Assembly: GCA_032622095.1 (NCBI GenBank)
Contig: CP136066.1
Span: forward strand, 54,836,609 to 54,900,608
Direction of reading: 5' to 3'
From: Siphonodentalium dalli
Lineage: Eukaryota > Mollusca > Scaphopoda > Gadilida > Siphonodentaliidae
DNA length: 64,000 nucleotides
In this document: positions 1 through 11,167 of the stretch, in pieces
Position numbering within the stretch: the stretch's first letter is position 1
Layout: each line of letters begins with the position of its first letter
Program-made: the position numbers and the translations under genes
Notes under the pieces: model-generated
Database searches by the model: none
The model's input: only the letters and a program-made list of their open reading frames with translations
Told to the model about the DNA's origin: nothing

Positions 1-600
1 GGGTGCAATTATAATTTTGAAGGTGAAGACCCCTGCTCAACAGAGAACTTACTTCCAGGTATGTCCCTGTTTAGAGCAACTTGTGTTAGTGATTTTGACA
101 AGTATTGACTGTTGAGGTCTTCAGAGTCTTCTCAGTCTTTGCAGTCAGGTGAGTAACAGAGAACTTTATAACATTGAAAAAAAAAGGCAGGGAATATATT
201 TCTTTGTTAATACATGTTCCTCAATAACCTACTTCACTGTAGAGGATGGTCCCAGCTTGAGATTGTATGCTCTCTTGTGAGCTGATATCGCAATGAACAT
301 AGAATTAGTTATTATTTATTCCATGATTGTAATCAATGCAAAGCAAAATTGCTCACAAAGTCACTTAAATCATGGAAACTTGATGGTCACTAAATACTTC
401 ATATGGATCTTCGAGCAATCGGACACCTCGGTACTTTCCTTCGATTCTGCTGAATGTATGGTAAGCCGATTCAATGAGGGTGATGATTGGATCTTCGGGG
501 TTTCAATTTCACATTTGAATACATTGAAACAGCCTGCAGACGAAATTTATTGGAGAAATGTTTAAAAACTCACAATCAGGATTCAGTATCGCTTCCTGAT
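1..600. other. No supported gene; repeat-derived start of window
   Basis: No convincing coding region. Bases 1-58 could be the end of an exon, because an open frame runs into CAG/GTATGT, but nothing upstream is available to test this. Bases about 171-400 resemble 59230-59480 (shared pieces such as GGGAATATATTTCTT and the stretch with 'tcacaaagtcactta'), so this end is at least partly dispersed repeat. Confidence 0.5.
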
Positions 601-2820
601 GGGAGCTATCAAATTTGAACGATATTCAATAAATAAACATGGCTGCTGGCAGCCATCTTGGATTATACTCTTTGCATCATTAAGTACTTTGGCGTGGCCT
701 GCTGCCTACATTTTTCATCCAATTAATCCCAAGCTTCATATGGCTCTTCGGGTTGAACTCTGGTATTACTTAAACTTTTAAACTATCCGCATTCCTTATC
801 ACTCCATTGACTGCAATGTATGCCATTATCCCTATCCAAGTTGACTACAGTGTCATTGACACTTTCATTACCAGAGTTACGGCACTTTGTTGAATTTTGG
901 GTTCAATTTCATTTCTGGATGATAACTTTAGTTAGAGATAACTGAATGGAATGAAATATGACATGCAGGTCTATAACAATAAAATACAGATGTAGTTCGA
1001 TTTTGGGTTTTTGCCCACCCATTTTTAGCTCAACTTTACTTTGCAAAATTTGAGCTATTGTCGTGGGTTGGTCGTCCGTGTGTGCATCCATCAACAATTT
1101 CCTTTGGCACACTCTACAGGCTACATCCCTCATCCGATTGTCACCAAACTTCATAGGGATCTTCGGGTGACCTCTAGATGGGAACTAATTGCCATTGGCC
1201 GAATTGATTGAAGTGCAATTGTCGGATTGTATGCTGTTCATATTTCGCGCCAAGTTGTGACCTGATTAAGAGCAGTGAAAGATATTGAAAGTATGCTAGC
1301 CACATTGTGGCTGTGCCTCTCCTGCCCCCGGGGAGCAGTCGATGGTTACGGAGTGTTCAGGCTCATCATGGTAATAATTGTCCCACCCATTGAAATGGGG
1401 TACCTGTAGAATGCGTGTAATAATTGGATAGATGATTATTGTTGTTATTTTTCAGAATTTATTTGAAAAACATGGTCGCCAGTGGCCATCTTGGATTTCA
1501 GTTTTGAATCCATTAGCACACCCAACATCCCTCACCCGATCTTCACCAAACTTCATATGGATCATCGGGATGACCTCATGATGGGAGTGGCCATCTTGGA
1601 TTTGACCAAATCTAATAAATTTACACTCCAGCAGAGAGACAATACACTTTGGTCTATTAAAACCTTGCATTGTCGTGTCAGTATCGAAATGATTCATTTT
1701 TTCACAGATAATTGTGTTCAAATTTACTATGGGGGGCCAATGGAAATTTGGCACTCAAATGCCTACTCTTAATTTGGCGCAGTATATATTGGAAATTTCA
1801 AATCTCATGGACAGTTGGTGTTGTGTGGGAGTTATATTTAACACAAAAATGGTATATTCTCTTACCTTGGTGAATCCATTTGCGAAATCCAGCATGGTCA
1901 AACTTAAAAAGATCACGATTGAACTGGAGTCTGTCGGAATGTCGGAAGTGATCTGGGCAGAAGTGGAGTCAGCTATGCAGAGCAGTTTCTTTCCTGTGGT
2001 TCAGGGTGACCTCTAGATGGTTCATTAAAAAACATGACCACCAGCAGCCATCTTTGATTTCAAATTTGAATCCATCGGCACACCCTCCAGCCCCCATTTA
2101 TTGGAGAATTGTTTTGAAAATTTACAGGAATGTTTAGGATCACCTCTAAATGGGAGCTATAAAATTTTAACAATATTGGCCATGTGCTTCAATTTTGGAA
2201 TTTAATCTTTGATTAAATCCTTTGGCTCACCCCACAGACCACATCCCTCATTCGATCATCACCAAATCTTATAGTGACCTCTAGATGGGAGCCATCAATT
2301 TTTTTCCGAATTTCGTTGGAAAAACATGGCCACCTGCAGCTTACTAAACTCTTCAGCACACCCTACATGCCACATCCCTGATACTATTGTCACCAAACTT
2401 CATATGGATATTTTGGGTGACCACTAGATGGGAGCCATAACATTTTTCCAGATTTCGTTGGGGGGAAACTGGCCACCAGTGGCCATCTTGGATTTTACTC
2501 TTTGTATGACTGAATCCTTTGCTACACCCTACAGATGACATCTCTTGTCCGATCGTTACTAAACATTACATGGATCTTCAGGATAACCGCAGGATGGAAG
2601 TAATGTAATTTTTCTGAATTTTGTTAAAAAACATGGCCACTGGCAGCCATTTTGGATTTTACTCTGCATGACTATATCATTTAGGACACATACAGACCAC
2701 ATCCCTCATCTGATCATCACCAAACTTCATATTCATCTTTGGGGGCGACCACTAGATGAGAGCTATCAAACGTTTTGAATTTCATTAGAAAACATGGCTG
2801 CCAGCAGTATACATGTATAT
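600..2820. repeat. Block of dispersed repeat R1 (about 160-200 bp units)
   Basis: Degenerate units repeat head to tail. Each carries the same ordered landmarks: CAGCCATCTTGGATTT, a 'tttactctttgcatgactaaat' stretch, CACACCCTACAG.CCACATCC, a CCGATCATCACCAAACTTCATATGG segment and TGACCTCTAGATGGGAGC. Clear landmarks fall near 735, 1150, 1550, 2010, 2275, 2400, 2570 and 2745. Short open frames here change frame between units and are not genes. The same family recurs at 3831-4345 and, inverted, at 56880-57660 and 58320-58540. Confidence 0.85.
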
Positions 2821-3830
2821 GAGATCCCCCCATCAAAGCAATATTGATCTGTCAACGAAATCATGGCATTGCCATACTTTGTATCTATTAGTATGTATTC
2901 ATTTCTTTTGTAATTTTATCAACGGAATGTGAAGATTTTGGTTTCTGAAACCTGCTGTATAATTGTCCAGTTTTGATATCTGCATGGTTTGATTTCTGCC
3001 CAAGCAGTTCTTCGCTTCGAAGGTAGCCACTCTATGTCTCTGTCTTCAGTCTAGAATGATATTGAGCAATTTGCCTGTGGTTTGAATTATGATGTTATGA
3101 AAGTTTGAGTCGTTGACAACATTGCATTGATTGTACCATGATTTTTGCGGTACAATTCAGAATATCTTGATTTGTACCGTAGGTTGGGGAAAGGTTGTAT
3201 TATAAATGTATATATTTAGTGCCTACAAGTGCCTATGTAATTGAACCACGAATGTTGACTGATGCACATTGCACACGACTGTATCACTAAAGCGGTCACT
3301 ATATATCATAATAGAAGTTATGGTTGGCAGCTGGTCTAGTTTGGCAAATTCTTTTCTACAATTTATATAACTAAACCCAATGTTATATAGGTCACTGTTC
3401 AGAAAACACATTGGAAGCGAAATACATTTCAGCTAGTTTAGTTGTTAATAACGAAAGATGCAGCATTGTGCTGTTTTGTTGGTGATATGACTGAATGTCT
3501 GATTCAAAGGATTCCATATTATATATTTTTCCAAATTGTCTATGTTGCTTTAAGACAGTGTGGATTCTATATCATTTAAATTCCTGCCGTCTGGTTCTTT
3601 GGAATCTCAATCTTGGCATCAGTCAGTGGATAGTACAATCACGTTCAAGCAACCAACCGTCGTTCAATTTGGTAGCCATCTTAGATGACATATTTGTATA
3701 ATTCCAATGTAAAGGTATTACACTGGTGTATCTAAAGTTAAATGACTTTGTTATCGCAATCTGCCTCACTAATATGCACGACATTCACTCAAAATTGGTT
3801 TTTGGTAACACAGATTGGTGGGGGTGGGGT
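2821..3830. other. Gene-free spacer
   Basis: I see no coding exon, RNA gene or clear repeat of a family found elsewhere in the window. The open frames of about 60 codons look random. Confidence 0.5.
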
Positions 3831-4345
3831 TAATAAAATTACATTTTTACTTTTGTAAAGTTTGAGCTATTACCCTGTGTTGGTGTCTGTTATGCGTCCA
3901 AAACAATTTCTTTTATCTCACCCTACAGGATGCATCATCCCTTATCCGATCATCACCAAACTTCATATGGATCTTCGGGGTGACCTCTAGATGGGAGCCA
4001 TCAATTTTTTCCGAAATTCATCAAAAACATGAATGCCGGCAGCCATTTTGAATTTCAAATTTGAATCCATTGGCACACCCTGCAGCCCGCATTTATTGGA
4101 GAATTGTTTTGAAAATTTTAACGATTTCCGATGAAAAACATGGCCGCTGGCAGCCATCTTGGATTTTACTCTTTGCATGACTAAATCATTTGGCTCACCC
4201 TACAGACCACATCCCTCACCCGATCATCACCAAACTTTGTATGGTTCTTCGGAGTGACCTCTAGATGGGAGGCGTCTTGGATTTTAAATTTGAATCCATC
4301 CGCACACCCTGCAGCCCACATTTATTGGTGAAATGTTTCAAATGA
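3831..4345. repeat. Repeat R1, about three units
   Basis: It begins with the R1 lead segment ('tttgtaaagtttgagctatt') and continues with the CACCAAACTTCATATGG, TGACCTCTAGATGGGAG and CAGCCATCTTGG landmarks in the same order as 600-2820. Sequence identity between units is moderate. Confidence 0.8.
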
Positions 4346-4424
4346 AAATAATTACATCTACACAATACAAGACCTTTACTGTAACATGAGGAGATATATT
4401 ATAGAACTGTTGGTCTTATCCAAG

Positions 4425-4668
4425 CCTTGAAATAGTATGTCATTTGCAGAATGAGGTCCCCAGAGGGTGAATTTAGTGATGCTACCCCGCATAGCGGGCT
4501 AGCATCACCAAATTCACCCTCTGGGAACCTCATTCTGCTCAGGTATAAGCAGAATGACATCCCCAGAGGGTTAATTTAGTGATGCTAGCCTGCTATGTGG
4601 GGGAGCATCACTAAATTCACCCTCTGGGGACCTCATTCTGCAAATGACAGACACACTATTTCAAGGCT
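4425..4668. mobile_element. Fold-back element, family D (double palindrome)
   Basis: The outer ends are inverted copies: CAAGCCTTGAAATAGT on the left and its complement, ending in TTTCAAGGCTTA, on the right. Inside, two palindromes follow each other. Each has an arm reading GAATGAGGTCCCCAGAGGGTG, a short loop and the inverted arm. The element has no coding capacity and is probably a non-autonomous DNA transposon (MITE). Other family D copies are at 8252-9488, 16693-17306, 17322-18790, 21057-21201, 40313-40517, 41258-42085 and 51545-52008. Confidence 0.75.
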
Positions 4669-5742
4669 TAGTCTTATCATAGTTTTATGGGTGTTCAAAA
4701 GTGAAAATTTTAGTTTTTTTCTCCAAATAAAATTCAAATAAATAAGTAAAAGAAATTTTAATTTATACACGAAGGCAATCTCTTCTTTTTTCTTTTTTTT
4801 TATATATAATTCCAGTCTGGTGTTCTCTTGCATTTTTTCCATGCTTCTCACATAATTAATCACAAAATTATCCATTTTTCTGAAATTTGTTTAAATTAGC
4901 ATTTTTTTGCATCAAAATTTTGATTTTTAGCCTTGGAACCGCACCATTGAGTTTTATTTTCCTGTGGTCTATTGAACACTTGATTGACATGGAAACTTTC
5001 AACTTGTTCCACCACTGACAGGGTATCTCGAAAACTAGAGGACTTTTTTCATCAAAGCCGCTCTACTATCTGTACAACTGGATTATTCCAAACAAAGACC
5101 AAATACAAAAATTTCTCCTGTGAGAGTTAAACCTGCAAGAGCATTTAGCTCTGGTGACAGCGATTTTTAGCCCTCCCGGATTTCTAAAAAAGTCAGCACT
5201 GGTTCCTCTGGATTTGTACAGCGATATTCATCGATGTTTTGTGTAATTTCAATTATAATCTACAATTTGTAGTCAGGCCAGAGTTATGATCCTTGTTGAC
5301 TTAAAATTTGCCGATTATTTTGGTTTCCGGATGATAACTTTTAATTTTAGTTATCTGATTGTTTTAAATTCAACTGAATATCTTGATATTTGATACGATG
5401 TTCAAATTTCAGAAGACAATGGCCAAGTTTGAATTTGGTCATGGTCCGATGAATGTTGACAAGAGTTAAAAAAAATGCAATCCTTACTAAAAAGCCACCT
5501 TTTCAGGGGGCTCGTGGTCGCGACTTTTTGTTAATTGTCTGTTTTATAAGTTTTTGAACTGATTATCCTGGAGTATGAACCAGATTTGTAGAAATAGCAT
5601 TTACTCGATAGATTGGCATTGTAATATTGTGAATCAGTTCAGGCATATGTGAATTATGGCTGTTAGGAGGTATCCGAAATAGTTACCTCCCAAGCAATGT
5701 ATTATATCAATAGTGATGCATTTGTTAAAATGGCGCGCTTGT
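4669..5742. other. Gene-free region with remnants of a stress-repeat-like sequence
   Basis: No gene is seen. Around 5280-5520 the text 'ggtttccggatgataactttt' and 'acttaaaatttg' matches the tandem family at 5961-6475 and 15500-15780 in diverged form. The rest is AT-rich and unassigned. Confidence 0.5.
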
Positions 5743-5960
5743 TTAACCCTTTCAGTGCCAAGTCCGATTTTTGTATCAACCCATATATCCTGTGCCAATG
5801 CATTGGCCTAACAATTTTTCATCATTTGTTATTATTTTTTACAATTTTTTACAATTTTAATGATTATACGCCCTTTTTGAAAAAAGGTCGTATTATGTTA
5901 TCAGTCTGTCTGTCCGTCCGTCTGTCCATCCGTCTGTTCGTCCGTCTGTTCGTCCGTCCG

Positions 5961-6475
5961 TTAACATTTTTGGTTTCCGATCGATAACTCCAGTTTGGAT
6001 TATTTGATCTGAACCAAAGTTTGTATGTGTATTTCCCAGCTAAAGATACAGGCCAAGTTCGAATATGGGTTCCGTCCAATTATTTTTACATGAGTTACGG
6101 CCCTTTTTCGACTTAGAATTTGATCGTCTGTTAACATTTTTGGTTTCCGACCGTTAACTCCAGTTTGGATTATTTTATCTGAACCAAAGTTGGTATGTGT
6201 ATTTCCCAGCTAAAGATACAGGCCAAATTCGAATATGGGTTTCGTCCAGTTATTTTTACATGAGTTACGGCCCTTTTTCAACTTAGAATTTGACCAATTT
6301 CATAACATTTTGGTTTCCGACCGATAACTCCAGTTTTGATTATTTGAGCTGAACCAAAGCTGGTTTGTGTATTTCCCAGCTAAAACTACAGGCCAAGTTT
6401 GAATATAGGTTCTGTCTAATTATTTTTAAATGAGTTATGGCCATTTTTCGACTTAGAATTTGACCACATTTTGGC
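5961..6475. repeat. Three tandem units of about 170 bp
   Basis: Units start with TTAACATTTTTGGTTTCCGA at 5961 and 6131, and with a degenerate version near 6302. Each contains CCAGTTTGGATTATTTGA, TTTCCCAGCTAAAGATACAGG and TTTTTCGACTTAGAATTTGA. It is preceded by a GTCCGTCCGTCTGTCC low-complexity stretch. The same family occurs diverged at 15500-15780 and 17500-17700. It is non-coding. Confidence 0.8.
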
Positions 6476-6809
6476 ATTGAAATTAGGGGTATATCAGATT
6501 TTCTTCAAATGTAAGCTCAAAGTATTATCTTATTTTGCGATAGTACAATTCGAAATGGCTAAAGGTCGTATTTTGCCACGCCCTAGCGATGCTCTTGTTT
6601 TTTCTTATATTCTTTAACTCTTTCAGTGCCAGGCTTATTTTGTAGGTTTAGTGCCAGGGAATCTTACGTTTTTCATGGGCATCAAAATTATTACTATGAA
6701 CACTTGGTGATAGTTTTGAATTATAACATGCCCCTAAGGTTTTATCCAGTTTGTTTTTAAATTCGTTATAGCATGCTTAAGCATACCCAAAAAAAATTAA
6801 ACTCATTTT

Positions 6810-7560
6810 TAGCTCAACTTTACTTTGTAAAGTTTGAGCTATTGCCATGGCTTGGTATCCAAAATTCAATCCATTATTAGCACGGGCTACAGGCCGTACT
6901 GTTTGTCTTATTGTCATGAAATTTGTCATGGATGTTAATATTGATATGTAGATGGGAACGAGTAATTTTGGGGTCATTCGGCCAAAAAAGATGGCCGCCG
7001 GCAGCCATCTTAGATTTTACTCTTTGTATGACTAAATTCTTTAGCACGGGCTACAGGTCGTACCTTTAGTCTGATCATCATAAAATTTGTCATGGCTGTT
7101 GAAATTGGAATGTAGATGGGAACGAGTCATTTTGGGGTCATTCAGACAAAAAACATGGCCGCCAGTGGCCATCTTGGATTTCAAAATTTAATCCATTAGC
7201 ACGGGCCACAGGTCGTACTATTTGTCTGATCATCATGAAATTTGTCATGGATGATAATACGGACATGTAGATGGGAACGAGTAATTTTGGGGTCATTCGG
7301 CCAAAAAACATGGCCGCCAGCAGCCATCTTGGATTTTACTCTTTGTATGACTAAATACTTTAGCATGGGCTACAGGTAATACCTTTAGTCTGATCGTCAT
7401 AAAATTTGTCATGGATGTTAACGATGACATGTAGATGGGAACGACTCATTTTGGGGTCATTCGGCCGAAAACATGGCCACCAGCAGCCATCTTGGATTTT
7501 ACTTTTCTCTTCATGTCTATAAACTAGTATTAGACATTCAACTTTCCACATTCCTAATCG
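6810..7560. repeat. Four tandem units of about 160 bp, related to R1
   Basis: The marker GCACGGGCTACAGG occurs near 6880 and 7044, and with one change at 7199 and 7363, giving spacings of 155-164 bp. Units share GTAGATGGGAACGAGT, TTTTGGGGTCATTCGGCC and CAGCCATCTTGGATTTTACT. The last landmark is shared with R1, so this is a subfamily. A fragment of the same type lies at 57740-57830. Confidence 0.8.
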
Positions 7561-7722
7561 CTCCATTGACTGTAATACATTAAATTATTCCCTTTCCAAG
7601 TTGAGCTACAGTGTCATTGACACTTTCATTTAATTTTTTTAGGGCCGATTTTATCGGCCCTGGCACTCTACAGACCGTAAATTAGGGCCGATGAGATCGG
7701 CCCCTGGCACTGAAAGAGTTAA

Positions 7723-8251
7723 AATATATATTTTTACTTGTTTTTAATGACACACCCCTGAGTCCCTTTGAAGGACCGGGGAAATATTCTACATACAGAT
7801 ATTTATACAATACGTAAATACTTGTAAATTGGCGCAAATGCGACATTATTATACTGAATTGTGAACATTTTGCAGCCACTGATCGTCAGAATATAGAGTT
7901 TGCCGCATCGCCTTCTAAAGGAGCATTTTTCTGTTGTTGATAGTGAATCTCAGTTTAATAAAAACAGAATAATTTTTGCTGATCCCCGGGCATTGACATA
8001 GATCAATTGAGGTACATAATCAGGGTGGGCCTCTGCAAATTTCTTATTATTTCCAGGCCAACTTTTTTTTTACACCCCCCCCCCCCCCCACCCCCCAAAA
8101 AAATCATATCAGTCTGGTTCTCACCAACAAATATCTTTTAGGATATTCCAATATTAAAACCCCAAAACAGTTAAATGGTAGTAACATGTTCATAACCAAG
8201 ATCATGGCCATGAATTATCACTTGTAGCTAACTAGTTGCCTCCACCACAAG
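7723..8251. other. Gene-free; contains a 15-nt poly-C run
   Basis: No gene is recognised. A pure C run lies at 8075-8089. Confidence 0.5.
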
Positions 8252-9488
8252 CCGGAGTTTAGTGTACCTGTCATTTGCAGAATGTGGTCCCCCAGAGAGC
8301 GAATTTAATGACGCCAGTGGGGGGCACAGGGGGGGGGCTACATCCCCCTTGTCGGGGAGCTCTAGCCCCCTCGTCGGGGAGGACTTGTCGGGGATTTTCT
8401 ATGTAAGTCGGTTGTGTGTATAAGATGAAGTAATTATGTACATACTGTCAGTGTGGGAAAAACATCGGAACATACATCGGAATATATCCCACACAAAATA
8501 TTCATGGCACATGTTCCCATTAAATCCCGGGGTATTCCCCTGTATTGTTACACCATCAGCGTTTTAGTGGTAATGAAAATCTATTGAAACATGTGAGCTT
8601 TATCATTGCTGGCTACTCTGGCATTCGTCACAATGGCCACATTGGTCTATAGAACCATTGAGTACCTACAGTATGGCCACATGTTAGCTATATCCCCGAC
8701 AGTGAAACACCATGCTGGCACTAGCAACTAATGAAATTAGAAATTAGAACTGACACAGAAGACAAGTGGCCTCCCTAGAATATAGGAATTTTCTCAACAA
8801 TGCATGGGTTTTAATCTTCGAGTTATCTCATCTGCTAATTATGGCTGATGTATTGCTAAACTTTATGACGACTCCCTCGCATTTTGGCCCGGCCCGGAAC
8901 CACCATGTGTCATGTGTTACATTCAGATACATAAGAAGCAAGGCATTAATTTTGTATTTACTAGTACTTCAATATGGTTTTGTTCATTGGTTCCCCACAC
9001 ACTATGTGTACTCATTTCACATACCAAGAGGCAATATGGAGTAATTTAGTGTAGCCCCCCTGTCGGGGATTTTCTGGTGCCACCCCTGAATGACGCTATC
9101 CCACATAGTGGGCTAGCATCACTAAATTCACCCTCTGGGAACCTCATTTGCTTAGGCCTCATCTTCTCTGGTCTCTTTATTATCAAATTTCTATAGAAAC
9201 TTCTTCACATAGGTTCGATTTCTTTTTTTAGTTTAGTTTATCTATATCCCCGAATTGGCAGATGACACATTGTATAATCAAGGTTCCCAATGGGTGTACA
9301 TCACAATATTCACCATCTGGGCAGCTGATCTGGGAGATTCTGTCTCCCATAGCAGATGAGGCCATACAGAATGAGGTCCCCAGAGGTTGAATTTAGTGAT
9401 GCTAGCCCACTATGCAGGATAGCGTCACTAAATTCACCCTCTGGTACATCATTCTGCACATGACAGGCACACTAAACTCAGGCTTGCT
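8252..9488. mobile_element. Family D element, long form, disrupted
   Basis: The left end has AAGCCGGAGTTTAGTGTACC followed by the GTCATTTGCAGAATG motif. The right end has TGACAGGCACACTAAACTCA and then GGCTTG. The internal segment at 9130-9370 ('cctcatcttctctgg' to 'gcagatgaggccatacag') matches the intact long copy at 51545-52008. About 700 bp of unrelated sequence (roughly 8340-9090) interrupts it, consistent with a later insertion. Confidence 0.6.
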
Positions 9489-10072
9489 CCACCAATTTTA
9501 TTGTTTAAACTGGAATGCTTATGAGTGATTGTAAGATATGTTGAGGGATTTCATCTTAGACAATTTTTAATAGTATACATTACAAGTGAATGTTTGGCAA
9601 TATCATTCTAAGATGCATGTACTTCTGTCAAAAATTAATTTGATGAGGAATATGATGTGATGGTACGATATTGCCTACAATATTCAAGTTTGTTGATCAA
9701 TGAATTTGGGTGGCAGTCAATGGACTCTGGGCAGTAAGTCTATGACTGCCTGGTTTCTTAGGTATGGGCAACCATCCTAAATAAAAGAATTGGTTTTGGT
9801 AACCGCTGGCTGGTTGTAAAAGTCTTGAGAGTGCAAGGTGATAATTGCAAATATTTTTCCTATAATTTGAAATTGTTGACACGCTGATGTCATATTTCGT
9901 CATTCAAAATGGGTTTATGTGTAATATATACATACCGGTACATATAGTAATGTATACGCCTGCCCGTCCTGCCCGTTGTATAAGGGATTACTACACAGTA
10001 TAATTGATGTGGATATGCGCCAAATGAGGGAGGGTCAGTAAATAATAGTTGCTTCTTCTTGTTTTTTTGCAG
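9489..10072. other. Upstream intron or flank of the 10-kb gene
   Basis: There is no coding exon. Bases 10051-10072 form a polypyrimidine tract ending in TTTTTTTGCAG, a good 3' splice site. The coding exon therefore probably has at least one 5' non-coding exon further upstream that I could not locate. Confidence 0.5.
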
Positions 10073-11167
10073 ATTTACCACCAACGTCTACCATGGCTGA
10101 TAAGTTAGACGAGTCATTCGAAGATCTGCACAAGTCAATTCTTTCTTTGTATGAGAATGAAGAGAGGGCTCATGTCGACGACTCAGACGTTGATGATGAT
10201 GCTCTTCTGGAGACGTTATATAAACAAGCACAAGCTCTCACCAGAAATGATAACACAGCATGTACCGATCTAACAGACCAACCCACGATTGATGTCAATG
10301 AGGGTAGCGATAATGAGATGCTGGATGATAACAGGGATGTTACTCTTACTAATGGCACAAACTTTGTTGACTGTGACAATCATAAATCGTCTATGGAGGC
10401 GAAAAAATTTATGACCCTTAAAAGTGTTGAAACTTCGTTAAAATTAATGAAGGATGGAGAGGGAACGATAGTGAATTTGTCACCAATTAAACTAAACAAT
10501 GATCTCGATGATCTGAATCAGGCTTTAAAACCATCAAGCAGTTTATTAAAATGCCATAGTACGCCTCTAATAGACAGACACAATATTCTAGGGAAGGAAA
10601 ACGCCAAAAGAAAACGCGAATCTTCAGATTTCTCTTGGGATTCTGTTTGTGACTGTGATATTGAAGATCTGGGTGCTATTGACGATGAGTCCTATATGTC
10701 ATTATTGGATGAAATTACAGTATTGTGTGGTGATGATTCAAAGTTGGATGACGGTGGTGACAAGAAAAACGACAAGCCACCTGCAGATGTGAATGTACCC
10801 AATATTAGCAAGATCGATATAGATTCTCTTCTCCTATCAAACAAGACTAAAGTTGTTGATAAAGGCAGTGAGCTTAGTCGCGATGGTGAGGATATTCTTC
10901 TTCAGTGTGGTGATATACCAGGAAGATTCTCGGGCCTCGGTCATACTTTTTTTATTGACGACAGTGAAGTTGATGAAACCAAATATAAAACTACATTCGA
11001 AATTGATGATGATTCTAATTACATTGCGGAAGATGAGGCACCATTGCTTGCAGATAAAACTGTCCTCGACAAAGGTGCAGAAGCGAGTGAGTCAGTTAAG
11101 TCCTTTGATATTTCTATTACTGATGAAAATAACAATGACTCACTGACTGAAATAATTTTATATCCAT
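10073..11167 (+). CDS. Exon A of the 10-kb gene (5' UTR 10073-10092, coding 10093-11167)
   Basis: The exon is bounded by TTTTGCAG/ATTTACC on the left and CCAT/GTCAGT on the right. It encodes residues 1-358 plus the first base of codon 359. The open frame runs on to 11244, but the phase match to the next exon and the change in composition after 11167 favour splicing here. The donor GTCAGT is acceptable but not ideal, so the exact junction is inferred. Confidence 0.65.

Larger units (their letters stand above)
5743..7722. mobile_element. TTAA-flanked element (family A2) swollen by internal repeats
   Basis: The left end reads TTAACCCTTTCAGTGCCA and the right end GGCACTGAAAGAGTTAA, so terminal inverted repeats are flanked by TTAA. 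That is the signature of piggyBac-type non-autonomous elements. Internal text matches the 469-bp copy at 14523-14991 (for example CCTGTGCCAATGCATT and AGTGCCAGGGAATCTTACG). The extra length comes from the tandem repeats at 5961-6475 and 6810-7560, which appear to be later insertions or expansions. Confidence 0.65.

Noticed and set aside
1-58. End of an upstream coding exon (frame into CAG/GTATGT)
   Set aside because: Only 58 bases are visible, no homology is recognised and nearby sequence is repeat-derived.
5864-6079. Arg/Thr/Asp-rich frame
   Set aside because: Produced by the GTCCGTCCGTCTGTCC low-complexity stretch and the following tandem repeat.
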